Source of the DNA: Saccharomycopsis crataegensis | Taxonomy: Eukaryota; Ascomycota; Saccharomycetes; Ascoideales; Saccharomycopsidaceae | Direction: 5' to 3' | Length of the DNA stretch: 64,000 nt | Assembly (NCBI RefSeq): GCF_037102585.1 | Contig: NW_027043831.1 | Coordinates: 434,001 to 498,000, forward strand | Part shown: piece by piece, positions 20,671 through 30,500 of the stretch | Position numbering within the stretch: position 1 is the stretch's first letter | Layout: the number at the start of each line of letters is the position of its first letter | Position numbers and translations under genes: made by a program | The notes under the pieces: generated by a model | Told to the model about the DNA's origin: nothing | Database searches by the model: none | Seen by the model: only the letters and a program-made list of their open reading frames with translations

Positions 20671-21147
20671 ATGTGAGGGAAATAGTGTAAATCAGTCATC
20701 GGTGCTATATAATTGTAATGTTAAAATAGTATTATTGTTTCTAAATTACAGTATAAATTGTAATATTTTTAAACCGTAACTGGCAGAACAATCTGACCGG
20801 TCAGATTGTTTAAAGAGATACCTAGGGAGAAAAAAAAAAAATTGACCCAAAAATTTGGGTTCCCAAGTTTTCCCAAAATGGAGTGTGACTTTTCCGTGGA
20901 TTACATATCACGTGCAGTATTGATGCCATGAAAAAAAAAATAAAAAAAAATAAAAAAAATCTCTGCACTCCCTGTATAATAACTCTTTCGGTTTTTAGAT
21001 AATTGCATTTCCTTTCTGTTAATTTTTGTTATGTTTAGATAGAAAGGAGGACTATATTTTCCATACATTTGAATATTTAAATAGAGACTGCCCAGATTAT
21101 TGTAATTTTTTTTTTTCAAGGTGAGCTTAGATATTTATGCTGGGAAA
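20671..21147. other. Intergenic RAD50 / orphan membrane protein
   Basis: This 477-bp gap contains a perfect 24-bp palindrome, a CCCAAA..TTTGGG inverted repeat near 20847, a TCACGTG E-box near 20909 and A-rich runs. The structured part lies just after the RAD50 stop. Confidence 0.5.
20787..20810. repeat. Perfect 24-bp palindrome
   Basis: The half site AACAATCTGACC is followed directly by its reverse complement. It lies 117 bp after the RAD50 stop and 338 bp before the next ATG. It could be a dimeric-regulator site, a 3'-end hairpin or a small inverted duplication. The sequence does not decide. Confidence 0.95.
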
Positions 21148-22215
21148 ATGTCATCTACTATATATGGGACTTCTATAATAAGCGATGATGAGCCAGTTTC
21201 ATGGTTCGAGGAGTCAGCATTCCAGGAAACAGATGCGAAGGATACAAATGCTATGATTAATAAAGTGATGATCTTGTGTCTCGCTGGAGCGGTATGGTAT
21301 TACTTTCAACAAAGAAGGTATCTACAATGTTTGATGAGTGAGAAATATCTGAAGACGCAGCAGGACCAAACAATTCCTTTGGAATTTTATAACAAAGACG
21401 TTAAGTTTTGCTCTAGTAATCGTACTTTTCATACTATTAGGCCCCTGAGGATTCGAAAAGCGTTTTCGGGGATGATCAATAGGGTTTCATCTTCAACGTA
21501 CCTGTTTCCAAAGATCGATTTCAACGATGATCCTGAAAAGATTTTATCAACCATTGGACTGAAATTGTATGAGACGTCATTTGGATCACAAAAATTAAAG
21601 ACTGAACTCGACCATTGCGCCATTGACCAAACGGCAAGAAAACTTTGGGAGGTGATACGTCCGGAGAACAAGTATGAAAACTTGGTGAATTTCAAACAGT
21701 ACTTACTATCGTATGAGAAAGAGTTTGAAGAAGTGGAACAAAAGAAGGTGTGTCAATTGACTCAGTTATTGCATTTCCAAAAGCCCAGGGGTTTGAAGGA
21801 TTTACAGCGGCAATTCTGGGATATCACCAACATGCATTATTTGGTATTTGTTCCGGCCCATGTTTGTGTGGATATGCTATTTATTTGTGCTTGGAGAGAA
21901 ATGGGATGGCTAGAGGAGAAAATACGGTATACTGCTAGAGAGAATGATGATGCAGATATCATTCATTTGATTTATCTGTTAGATTGTTTTGAATTCGATA
22001 GACCACGGGAGTTTTCTGAGATGATTGAACTGGAAAAGGAGGAAAGTGAAGAACAAAAATGTATAAATGACATTGAAACGACTTGGGGAACATTACTCCA
22101 AGATCTGAGTGATTATGATGATGGTTTGGAAATTGTTCACACGATTTCATGTGACCTGGAAGAGAATCTTGTACCCTCAATGAGTATAGTATCGGAGATG
22201 GAGCAGGTTGAATAG
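21148..22215 (+). CDS. Orphan protein with one N-terminal membrane segment
   Basis: This protein of 355 residues was not recognised. One hydrophobic segment at about residues 39-54 (VMILCLAGAVWYY) is followed by basic residues (QQRRY), suggesting a membrane anchor with a short acidic N-terminal tail and a large soluble domain. The soluble part is rich in Glu/Lys and aromatic residues, with a compact hydrophobic stretch near 240-265 (YLVFVPAHVCVDMLFICAWREMGW, longest run quoted in part) and an acidic C-terminus. The start is the ATG in the run AAAATGTC; a GTG nine codons upstream is unlikely. It lies between RAD50 and a J protein, both on the same strand. It may be a lineage-specific or fast-evolving organelle protein. 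Confidence 0.75.
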   Translation: MSSTIYGTSIISDDEPVSWFEESAFQETDAKDTNAMINKVMILCLAGAVWYYFQQRRYLQCLMSEKYLKTQQDQTIPLEFYNKDVKFCSSNRTFHTIRPLRIRKAFSGMINRVSSSTYLFPKIDFNDDPEKILSTIGLKLYETSFGSQKLKTELDHCAIDQTARKLWEVIRPENKYENLVNFKQYLLSYEKEFEEVEQKKVCQLTQLLHFQKPRGLKDLQRQFWDITNMHYLVFVPAHVCVDMLFICAWREMGWLEEKIRYTARENDDADIIHLIYLLDCFEFDRPREFSEMIELEKEESEEQKCINDIETTWGTLLQDLSDYDDGLEIVHTISCDLEENLVPSMSIVSEMEQVE

Positions 22216-23177
22216 ATGGTTTTATATCTCTAAATTGCTTGTAAATTTAACTTTTGAATGACTAATGTCACATTATGAAAATAAGCGTAAAGTTCGACAA
22301 TCCGTCACATATTAGGGAAGTGAGCTACACTCAAAAAGCATGGGGAAAGAGACATCAAGGGTCCGAAATAATCAGTATAATTAACTTTAAAAAAGTCAAT
22401 TTTCCGGATCTGAGACAAATCGAATTATTATTGTCGAAGAGAAAAGAATGTTTTTTTATATTGGACAGAACCTTATAGCATCAAACTTTGCAGATGCTAC
22501 CTACATCTATTACTATTCCCGAAAAGGGTGCATTAGATATTTGAAGCCCTATTATAATTTTTGGTTATCCTGATATTTATTGTCAGCAATATTCCTTTGA
22601 ACCACCGGTTATTTTACAGGTGATAGCTTACCCCTCAAGAAATAGATAATAGGGATGATCTTTTGTTATTTATCATAGAGAGATGCTTCCTCCCAACGTC
22701 TTTTTTTCCGGTGCTGGCAGAAAAAATTTCACTTCAAAAAAAAAAAAACCGGAAGTGCGAACAACAACAAGAAGAACAATAAGAAAAAGAAGACAGAACA
22801 ATGTGAGGCCAGATGGGGGAGATACAATATACAATAGATCAGGAAAAACACCAAAACAACAGTGAACCCCCTAAGGCTCATGCTATTCTCTTCTGCCCCT
22901 ATACTTTGTCTAGTTTACGTCGAGACTGACTAGACCGCCCAGCTTATGATTTCCATCGTTTCAAAACCTCGCACTAAACTGACCGGGTGGCGGGGGCAAA
23001 TCATGGAAAACCGAGGGCATTTTCCGGGGAGAAAAACCACCACATGCACGTGAATTGTCTCGTGATCAGAGGAGAAAAATCACAAAAACAGAGAGAAATC
23101 ATCAATCACAAAGGGCTCTAGTGAATTACTTCATTAGAAAGAAAGGGACGCAAGCAAGAAGAGCGGATCAAGTAAAA
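22216..23177. other. Intergenic upstream of the Cwc23-like gene
   Basis: This 960-bp gap includes a 67-codon ATG frame at 22275-22478 with no recognisable features, an A run near 22740 and a GC-rich patch at 22920-23030 (GGGTGGCGGGGG). It also has a CACGTG at 23047-23052, 126 bp before the next ATG. The codons between 23055 and 23177 are open in frame with the next gene but lack an ATG. Confidence 0.5.
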
Positions 23178-24086
23178 ATGGTGGAATATACATTCGAAGA
23201 CCTCAAGAAACAGAATATTGATATCTATGCGGCAATAGGTACCAACAACCTTGCTAGTGATGCCCAGATCAGAAAGTGTTACAGACTACAAGCGTTGAAG
23301 TATCATCCAGATAAGAATCCGTCTGCCAGCGCTCTTCAGAATTTCCACAGGATCACAGATTACTACAAATTTTTAACAAACAATAAAGAGCAAAGGGCAA
23401 AATATGATGAATGGCTAGCTCACAAGGACAAAGTAAGGTCCACCGATTATGAGGACCAGAAGCGCCGAGAGCTAGAGTTGCTTGAAAAACGCTGGATGGA
23501 AGAGGAACGACATGAGAAGCAAAATAAGCAGTTGATTGAGAGATTGAGGGATGAGGGAATGAGACAAAGGTTGATTATGGAAGAAGAAAGGTTTTATAAG
23601 AGCCATCACGCCAGCGAAATCCAAGATGTATTGATCACTGATGACCTACGAACCGTAGAAGTGAAGTGGAAATTGAAAGAATCGATCAAGGACATGTTTA
23701 ACGAAGCAGTGTTGACACATCTAATGGAAGTTTTTGGTCCTGTAAAACTGTGCCAGATCATCAAGGGTGATGAAAAATACGGATATGGATCGGTCATATT
23801 CGACTCAGTTATATCAGTAATGAAAATCAGTGAATTGGGTGATCTTGAAAAAAGAGGTTTACGAGTGTGGGAAAATAGCGGATATCGTACTCTTGGAAAG
23901 CTCATTAAAAGTGTTCGATGGAAGTATCAGGATGGAAATAATAGTGACTTGAGGCCTAGTGATGCGATCCTTAAAAAAATCATGGAAAAGCGACGGATCG
24001 ATTATCAGGATACCACGGCAATTAGGGGGTTAGAGTTTGGTGACTACAAAGAGATAACATTGATGAGGTTGAGCAATGTTTTATAA
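23178..24086 (+). CDS. CWC23: Cwc23/DNAJC17-type spliceosomal J protein
   Basis: This J-domain protein, 302 residues, is of the kind that works with the Prp43/Ntr1 spliceosome-disassembly machinery. The J domain is at residues 8-80 (IDIYAAIG, then YHPDKNPSAS with the HPD motif, then EQRAKYDEW). A charged helix at about 90-165 and an RRM-like C-terminal domain at about 180-260 (TVEVKWKLK, then GYGSVIFDS) follow. J domain plus long helix plus RRM is the DNAJC17/Cwf23/Cwc23 layout. The RRM is retained here, as in metazoan DNAJC17. The ATG chosen directly precedes the J domain. Confidence 0.8.
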   Translation: MVEYTFEDLKKQNIDIYAAIGTNNLASDAQIRKCYRLQALKYHPDKNPSASALQNFHRITDYYKFLTNNKEQRAKYDEWLAHKDKVRSTDYEDQKRRELELLEKRWMEEERHEKQNKQLIERLRDEGMRQRLIMEEERFYKSHHASEIQDVLITDDLRTVEVKWKLKESIKDMFNEAVLTHLMEVFGPVKLCQIIKGDEKYGYGSVIFDSVISVMKISELGDLEKRGLRVWENSGYRTLGKLIKSVRWKYQDGNNSDLRPSDAILKKIMEKRRIDYQDTTAIRGLEFGDYKEITLMRLSNVL

Positions 24087-24552
24087 CCTTTTCAATATAC
24101 TTGCTAATAGAACAAGCCTTGGGTTTGTATATAAGATACACCGATGTTTGTTTTCGTTTTGCCTATAGCAGTGACCGGGAGGCCCACCCCGGAACTCGAG
24201 GGGCCTGCTGCACCACTGCGCAATTTAACACACCGACACGCATTACATCGCATCGCCTAACGCATTATATATTTTTTCCCGATTGGGGCGACACGAATCT
24301 GTCTGCCCATTTTCGAATAAAAAGTCGCCGGATCCTGACGCTACGATATTTTTTTGTTCATATCATTTATATATTGTTATCGAAAGTTGTCACTATCACT
24401 CGTTCATTCTTTTACCAACTAGCAAAACAACTCCGTTTAGTTTGAATCCACTCTCTATTCATCTAAATACTTTATCCAACTCTATTACACTCTCTTTCTG
24501 ATATCAGCCAGATCTTAATACCAAACAAAATACTTATATATACTATCAAAAA
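24087..24552. other. Promoter region of the GH17 glucanase gene
   Basis: This 466-bp gap has a GC-rich patch at 24170-24320 and a pyrimidine-rich leader. CAAAAAATG at the start codon is an A-rich context typical of highly expressed yeast genes. Confidence 0.5.
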
Positions 24553-25431
24553 ATGTTGTTCAACAAAGCCATCCTCTTGTCTGCCTTGTCTGCCTTGGCC
24601 TCTGCTATGCCTTCTGCCCACCATCAACACAAGCGTTCCGACTCCTCTTCCTCCCTCGCTAAGGGTATTGCTTACACTCCTTACACTGCCGCAGGTGAAT
24701 GTAAAACCACTTCTGAAGTCGCCGAAGATTTGAAGACCATCGCCGACTACGATATCATCAGATTGTACGGTACCGACTGTAACCAAGTCTCTAACGTTCT
24801 TGCCGGTAAGGCTGACTCCCAAAAGCTTTTCTTGGAAGTTTACGACCCATCCAGCATCGCCGCTGAAGTTTCTGTCATGAAGAGCGCCATCGAATCTTCT
24901 GGTTCCTGGGACGATGTCCACACCGTTTCCATCGGTAACGAATTGGTTAACAGTGGTTTGGCCACCGTCAGTCAAATTGCCGAGTACGTCGCCACCGGTA
25001 AGACTGCCTTGACTGCTGCTGGTTACACCGGTCCAGTTGTCAGTGTCGACACCTTCATTGCCGTCATCAACAACCCAGGTTTGTGTGCTCACTCCGACTA
25101 CATTGCCGTCAACGCCCACGCCTACTTCGATGGTGGTTACACCGCTGAAGATGCCGGTGTCTGGCTCTTGAACCAAATCCAAAGAGTCTGGGAAGCTTGT
25201 GAAGCCGAAACTGGTGAAACTAAGGATGTCTTCATCTCCGAATCCGGTTGGCCATCTGCCGGTGACACCAACTCCAAGGCTGTCCCATCTGTTGCCAACC
25301 AAAAGGCTGCCATCTCTTCTATTGTTGAAAACTGTGGTAATGACACTATTGTCTTCTCTGCTTTCAACGACTTGTGGAAGGCTGACGGTAGTTACAATGT
25401 TGAAAAGCACTGGGGTATCTACTCTAGCTGA
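24553..25431 (+). CDS. GH17 cell-wall glucanase/transglucosylase (Scw4/Scw10/Mp65 group)
   Basis: This secreted cell-wall beta-1,3-glucan-modifying enzyme has 292 residues. It has a signal peptide at about 1-19, followed by a Kex2-type KR at 27-28. The GH17 barrel shows KGIAYTPY, IIRLYGTDCNQV, the acid/base Glu130 in SIGNELVN, VSVDTF and the nucleophile Glu230 in FISESGWPS, ending AFNDLWK and EKHWGIY. Motifs resemble Scw4/Scw10/Mp65 more than Bgl2. The long Ser/Thr-rich N-terminal region of Scw4/Mp65 is reduced to a few serines. Codon use is strongly biased (TTG for Leu, TCT/TCC for Ser, GGT for Gly, GTC for Val), indicating high expression. That bias also keeps a long antisense frame open. 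Confidence 0.9.
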   Translation: MLFNKAILLSALSALASAMPSAHHQHKRSDSSSSLAKGIAYTPYTAAGECKTTSEVAEDLKTIADYDIIRLYGTDCNQVSNVLAGKADSQKLFLEVYDPSSIAAEVSVMKSAIESSGSWDDVHTVSIGNELVNSGLATVSQIAEYVATGKTALTAAGYTGPVVSVDTFIAVINNPGLCAHSDYIAVNAHAYFDGGYTAEDAGVWLLNQIQRVWEACEAETGETKDVFISESGWPSAGDTNSKAVPSVANQKAAISSIVENCGNDTIVFSAFNDLWKADGSYNVEKHWGIYSS

Positions 25432-25732
25432 GCAGTATGATTAGTTATTTTCGGGTGATATTTTTTCTTCTTTTCTAATTTTCTGGTTTTTCTATTCGTT
25501 TTTTTTTTTTTCCTTGTTGGGCTCATCTAATATTCTACTATTTGAGTCATGGTTATTATTCTCTTCAAATGAAAATAATAATCATGCAACTAACTACTAT
25601 TATTTCAGGTTCTTATCATTGGCTCTTTAATTACCAATTTACTTTATTCTATATAATACCTAAATTCAAATATTGTTTATCCTTTTAATTACTTGGTTGT
25701 AAACATTGACATTATCGTTATTGATTTCATGG

Positions 25733-25875
25733 CTGTTTATCTATTTGCTTGCTTGTTTTAGTTTTCCTATTTATGAAAAGTCGAAGCTTGTTTACATCTG
25801 TTTATCTATTTGCTTGCTTGTTTTTTGTTTTCCTATTTATCAAACGTCGAAGCTTGTTTACATCTGTTTGTTTAT
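25733..25875. repeat. 65-66-bp tandem repeat, about 2.2 copies
   Basis: Units begin CTGTTTATCTATTTGCTTGC at 25733 and 25798, and a partial third begins at 25864. Copies differ at only a few bases and include TCGAAGCTTGTTTACAT. It lies about 300 bp after the GH17 stop. Confidence 0.9.
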
Positions 25876-26190
25876 TGTTTTTTTCAGTTGTTGTTATTTT
25901 CGGTTATTTATTGTTATTGTATCCACAAACGATGCCTGTACAGTAAACATCCTAGAAGTTTGCACACATTTCATGCACATGCTGTCACCCCATTTTGCCT
26001 CCAGTATCCAATTGTCAGTGAGCGCTTAGACAATCGCCCAATGAACAACAATAGCTGATCTGTTATACTTATTCTCTCACCTTCAATACCCTTTGGAAGT
26101 GGAAGTGTATCCTTATCAATCACAACCGCGGTTTTGGTATAATCCAAATTTCCCCTAAGCGCACCATTTATTTTCCCAATCTCAAAACTT

Positions 26191-26198
26191 TTACCCGG
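26191..26198. promoter_or_regulatory. Reb1-type site upstream of RPA49
   Basis: TTACCCGG, a perfect match to the Reb1 consensus, lies about 100 bp upstream of the RPA49 ATG. An RRPE-like A/T element lies between it and the ATG. Both are common in ribosome-biogenesis promoters of yeasts. Confidence 0.5.
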
Positions 26199-26299
26199 TG
26201 CGAAGAGGTTGTGAAAATTAGTAAAAAATTTTTTCTTTGGTGATAAATGTTATAGACAAGCGCGCTATATTGCAATAAAACTATTAGATATCATCGGCC

Positions 26300-27532
26300 A
26301 TGGGCGAAAAAAGAAAAAGTTCACAAAGCTCTACTGAACTCCGAGTCAGCTCGTACTCTCAAGACCCATCACTTGCTGTGGCCAGTTTTTTCAATGGGTT
26401 TAGTGCATCAAACGATTCCAAATTCAACCTATATAAGCACAAGCATAATAATAATTATCTCTTACACGGTGAGAATCAAACTTTAGCATACGATGGGAAA
26501 ACCGATGCCGACGACGATTTCAACAAGTACTACATTGCAGTGTATGATTCCGTCAACAAGAGTGTGGACATTTACAACTCACCAGTGATTGATTCAAAAG
26601 TGGTTTCCAAAAAGAAGATGATGTACCGTGGTCCAAAGGTTAGATCCAAGGATGCTCTCAATGTCACAAAACGTAATGCTTTGGGTCAAGAGTTCGGGAC
26701 TAAGAAGGCCAAGAAATCCATCAATAGTTTATCACAGAATCGTATCGAAGCTGATAAATTGGCTCATGATGAATCCAGCATTGTGGAAAACATTAAGCAA
26801 TCGACCGAATTATTGCCAACCATCAATGAAATGAATGACGCTGTCACTAACGACAGACCTACTCCAGCTTGTAATGTTGATGCCACTAATGTGGAAGACA
26901 TTTACTCGATCAACAGTATAATACCAAAGAAGGAATGGAATATGATTCGTATCGATTCTTTGTTGAAGGAAGCAGACACCAAGAAGAAGTTGGAATTCTT
27001 CCCATACGCCAAGTCAGAATACATCAAATCTCGTGTTGGTTCCACCAAGCTGTCTTCGAAATTGAAGCTTCTTTATTACGCCTCATTGCTCATTGGGGTT
27101 TACGAAACCCGTAAATCATGCCACAACAAACTTGCCATGTTGGAAAAACTCAATTCTCCACCAGAAGTGCTTGTTGATGGTATTTTGGATCGTTTCACCA
27201 CTTTGAAATCTTCTGGATTCGGAAAATCAAAAGAAAGAGGTTTCACCATCGATCCGTATCATGAAGATAAATTACTTTGTTACCTTCTCGCCACCGTCAT
27301 GCACATTGACAACTTTTTGGTGCTTGTTCCTCCTTTGGCCCAAGAATTGTCCATGAAACCATCCAGATTGGTTGGTTTGTTCAGAGCTTTGGGGGCAACC
27401 GTCAAGGGAGCTACCGTGTCACAAGCCGAAGCGTTCAATATTCCAAGAGCCGCTGCTTCCAACCACAAGGTTGCCACTTTGAAGGTCCCATTCAAGGAAC
27501 CACAAATGGTTAGAAGAGGTAGAAGAGCTTGA
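26300..27532 (+). CDS. RPA49: RNA polymerase I subunit A49
   Basis: This Pol I-specific subunit (410 residues, S. cerevisiae 415) forms a TFIIF/TFIIE-like subcomplex with A34.5 that aids rDNA initiation and elongation. The N-terminal dimerisation half shows VASFFNGF and YIAVYDSVNKSVDIYNSPV. A linker with KKMMYRGPKVRSKDALNVTKRN fits the family. The C-terminal tandem winged helix contains KLKLLYYASLLIGVYETRK and ends FRALGATVKGATVSQAEAF and a basic tail. The start is the first ATG in a good context. A Reb1 site and RRPE-like element upstream fit co-regulation with ribosome production. Confidence 0.93.
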   Translation: MGEKRKSSQSSTELRVSSYSQDPSLAVASFFNGFSASNDSKFNLYKHKHNNNYLLHGENQTLAYDGKTDADDDFNKYYIAVYDSVNKSVDIYNSPVIDSKVVSKKKMMYRGPKVRSKDALNVTKRNALGQEFGTKKAKKSINSLSQNRIEADKLAHDESSIVENIKQSTELLPTINEMNDAVTNDRPTPACNVDATNVEDIYSINSIIPKKEWNMIRIDSLLKEADTKKKLEFFPYAKSEYIKSRVGSTKLSSKLKLLYYASLLIGVYETRKSCHNKLAMLEKLNSPPEVLVDGILDRFTTLKSSGFGKSKERGFTIDPYHEDKLLCYLLATVMHIDNFLVLVPPLAQELSMKPSRLVGLFRALGATVKGATVSQAEAFNIPRAAASNHKVATLKVPFKEPQMVRRGRRA

Positions 27533-27879
27533 ATGAAAGAATAGGAGGGAAGTTTTGTAATTTAGTCGCATTGTTTTTTTTTTTTTTTGTTCCGCATTTT
27601 TTTTATATTTTTTTTTTTTTTGCCGTTTTTAATTAGAATATAAATGCTCTGCTACTGTGTGGTGTTTTTCTTTCATTTTATGTAAAAGATTTTATACATA
27701 TTGTTGTAACCCTTTTTATTCCAAGTACTCATATAAAATTTCAAAATTTATATCTTCCAGCTGCATGTTGAGGCAATATCGGCGTGATTGATGCGGGATG
27801 TCAGCGATTTTCTTCAAATTACGAAAACAGTCTGTTTACTTTTGAAGTGCTCATCCCCAGATTGACATTAACTGACGCC
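27533..27879. other. Intergenic RPA49 / VPS75
   Basis: This 347-bp gap has T-rich runs at 27571-27624, probably the RPA49 3' UTR, and the short VPS75 promoter. No other signal was recognised. Confidence 0.5.
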
Positions 27880-28916
27880 ATGGCATCCGAAGAAAAGTAT
27901 GTAATGTCTGAGACAAGGTGAGATAAGATCCTCAACAGAATGAGAATCTCTTCTACTTATTTGGCTTCAAGGTTTATGAACGAATGCCTTACTAAACATT
28001 ATTTAGCAAAGATTTACAAGAGGCACTTAATGTGCTATATGAGTGTGAAACTGAAACAATACACCTTGAGAGACAGTTGGAAGTGCAACGACTCAAAAAA
28101 ATTTCCAAGATCTATGAGAGGCGTCGGCAATGTGTTATGAATATTGATAAATTTTGGTACGTTGTGCTCAGTCAGCATGAAGATTTTGCGGAATATATCA
28201 AGCCGGTAGAGTACGGGTATTTTGAATACTTGAAGGATTTGTACGTGACTTGGGAAGTCGCAGAGATGGATTCTGGAAAAGAACAAAAGCAGCAAGAAGG
28301 AGAAGATCACAAGAAGAAGATTGAAAACCCTGGAAATTTCAGCGTGACGTTCGTGTTTGATAATGAAGGGAATGTAAATACCGTTGAATCCCAAACCATC
28401 ACCAAGAAATTCTGGAGCATTCCCAATGAACAAGAAAATAGTAAGGATCTGAATGAAGTGGACGCATTTGATCAAGAAACCAGACTCGTTTCTGAGAAAG
28501 TTGATGTCAAGTGGCCGAAAGAATTGCTCACTGCTTCTGATTTGGAGAAACGGAAATCGTTCTTCAGTTTATTTGAATGGACCGGGAAAGAAAAAGACGA
28601 TTTCAACAAGAGTAAAACTAAAGTGAAAGGAGAAGAAGTAGTCGATGATTTTGACGATCATGAATTTAAAAAGAAAACTCGAGGAACATTGTTGGAAGTG
28701 GAAGATTTGATCAATTTGTTTGTGGAAGATATCTTCCCTAATGCCGTGAAGTATTATGCAGCAACACAAAACGATTCATTACAAGAGGAGTTGGAGGATG
28801 ATGAGGAAAGCGAACCAGAATTGGAAATCGATGATGATGAAGAAGAGGAGGACGAAGAAGAAGAAGAAGATTATGATGATGAAGAAGGTAACAATAAAAA
28901 GAGAAGAAAGATATAA
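27880..28916 (+). CDS. VPS75: NAP-family histone chaperone Vps75 (one intron)
   Basis: Vps75 binds H3-H4 and activates the Rtt109 acetyltransferase. The gene model is exons 27880-27896 and 28007-28916, giving 308 residues. Exon 1 encodes MASEE and two bases of the next codon. The intron has GTATGT, a TACTAAA branch and TTTAG. The spliced reading is MASEENKDLQEALNVLYECE, leading into the long NAP dimerisation helix. Then come FWYVVLSQHEDFAEYI, FSVTFVFDNEGNV and a FFSLFEWTGKEKDDF segment close to yeast Vps75. The C-terminus is a strongly acidic tail (about 250-300) ending KKRRK, a likely nuclear localisation signal. Without splicing the second exon has no suitable ATG. Confidence 0.85.
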
Positions 28917-29699
28917 GTGTAATTTTGCCAAACTCTTTGCAGTATCAAACTTTTGACAGGCAGAGCACTACTTGCTGTTATTGCTATTGATATCTTTATA
29001 AAGTAGCTTAATGTTCTCTGATTGGATCTAATTTTTTTTTTTTTTTTCTTTTTTTATATATTCCGTCACAATATGCTTGTAGATAGTTCTGGACTACCCC
29101 CAAGCTCAAAGCCACCGAATGGTTATTTGTTTTGTTATATTAAGCTGGAGCCGAAGTAGCTCAAACGACACATTTAAGAATAATTTCAATAGATACTTTC
29201 CAGCGGGAATCATACCCCTTTGGAATAAATAGTTCTGTGATAGCAGCCACCATTAGAGGAGAATATAACCCCATTTTGTACGGTAAAGAATTTTTATATT
29301 CTAAAATTACCTCGGAGACGCTGAATGTTCCATTGCAGAAAATTTATTAGTTTTTCCAATATAGACTTTGAATCAATACACAAAATAAGATCGTTAATAA
29401 GGATAAATGTCTATGTTATCTCTCGTAGCCTTTCAAGAAAGATACTCAAAAAGTTGAAAGTTTTAACGAGTCCTTTTACTTGCAAAAAGCATATTATCAC
29501 ATTAATGGCGAGAAAAAGAAAGCCAGCTCAAGCAGAAAACGACAGAAGCGACACTGAAGCTACAAGAAATTTCAGAAGAAAAGAAAAAAAAAAAAAAAAA
29601 AGTACAGTAGGTCTATTTTCTCATTTTCATTTCAAGCCGTTTATTCCCAGCACAGCTGGCTTTATGAGGAAGTGTGCTTCTGATTTATCACCCGTCCCT
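28917..29699. other. Intergenic, left edge of a transposon graveyard
   Basis: This region holds the AT-rich VPS75 3' region, a T run at 29032-29055 and an A run at 29580-29600. A frame at 29325-29768 containing ATGGCGAGAAAAAGAAAGCC is basic and unrecognised. It is probably not a gene. Confidence 0.4.
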
Positions 29700-29929
29700 G
29701 AACCAGCTCACTCTCTGTTGATCCTGCCCCCTGTAGATTCCACACTTCAATACGTGAGCCTGAAGTAACTAGGTACCCGCCTGCTACTGTAATCGACAAT
29801 AAAGAACATAAAGTTTTACACCCTACAATAAAGGAGACAACTGGAAAGATTAGTCGATGGTTCCTAACTACCATAGGAGGGAAAGCTTCCCCACCCACCT
29901 GCAATCAAGATCGGTACGCTTAATAAAGT

Positions 29930-30500
29930 CATTACCCGCAAACCAATCCTTTTTCTGTGCTTGGTCCTGGGCCTATAAAAGCTGTTTTCAAACCCTACAC
30001 TTGATTCAATTCCACCAGTAACAGGCAAGAACTGTTTAAAATCACCAGCAAATATATCAATAGTGTCTCTATATATGTGTGACTAATTCTATCAAAAGCC
30101 TTTTCCATATCCACTATTAGTATCAGTCTTTGTGTTCAATATGTTGCTCATTTCATTTGCATTGACAGGATAAGTTGATGCATCTTGGAATCCAGCAAAC
30201 AGAAATGTACAATTGATTTTGGTAACAAATGATGATTAAACTTTAATAATATCCATACATAATTTCAAATCTTCTCCCGTTTTGTTGTTATTGTTGGAAG
30301 AAATTTCTTTACATACATGGGGGAAGTTTCTGTGAAGATTTCATCGAAGAAAGAGAGGCACTGGAAGGCTTGTGTTGTGATCTTCCATCTTCCTTGAAGA
30401 AAAGATCATAAAGGTTTCTGGTGGGGATTGGTTTGGTGGGCTCTTCTTTCTTTCAATAGAAATCCTTCCAAGTCTTGTTTATGGGGTATATAGAATACAC
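29930..30500 (-). mobile_element. LINE (non-LTR retrotransposon) reverse-transcriptase fragment
   Basis: On the minus strand, around 30060-30130, a frame reads LIVDMEKAFDRISHTYIETL. This is the D-x-x-KAFD-x-I block of L1-like LINE reverse transcriptases. Further weak similarity continues on both sides: toward 30400 a segment reads AFQCLSFFDEIFTET, like the region ahead of the RT, and toward 29950 RKRIGLR resembles the start of the next RT block. The frame shifts between these pieces and stops interrupt them. Both ends, the endonuclease and the poly(A) tail are not visible, so this is an old, dead internal fragment. Confidence 0.6.

Larger units (their letters stand above)
25432..26299. other. 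Intergenic between GH17 gene and RPA49
   Basis: This 870-bp gap has a T-rich 3' UTR, a 65-bp tandem repeat, and an RPA49 promoter with a Reb1-type site and an RRPE-like AAAAATTTTTT at 26224-26234. Confidence 0.5.

Noticed and set aside
22275-22478. 67-codon ATG frame between the orphan gene and CWC23
   Set aside because: It is short, with no recognisable domain and no codon bias. It is kept only as a remark in the intergenic entry.
24472-25410. 312-codon open frame antisense to the GH17 gene
   Set aside because: It mirrors a highly codon-biased gene. The sense strand has a signal peptide and catalytic residues, and the antisense has no recognisable feature.
29325-29768. Basic 147-codon frame in the transposon graveyard
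   Set aside because: It crosses an A run, has no recognisable family and lies among dead elements.
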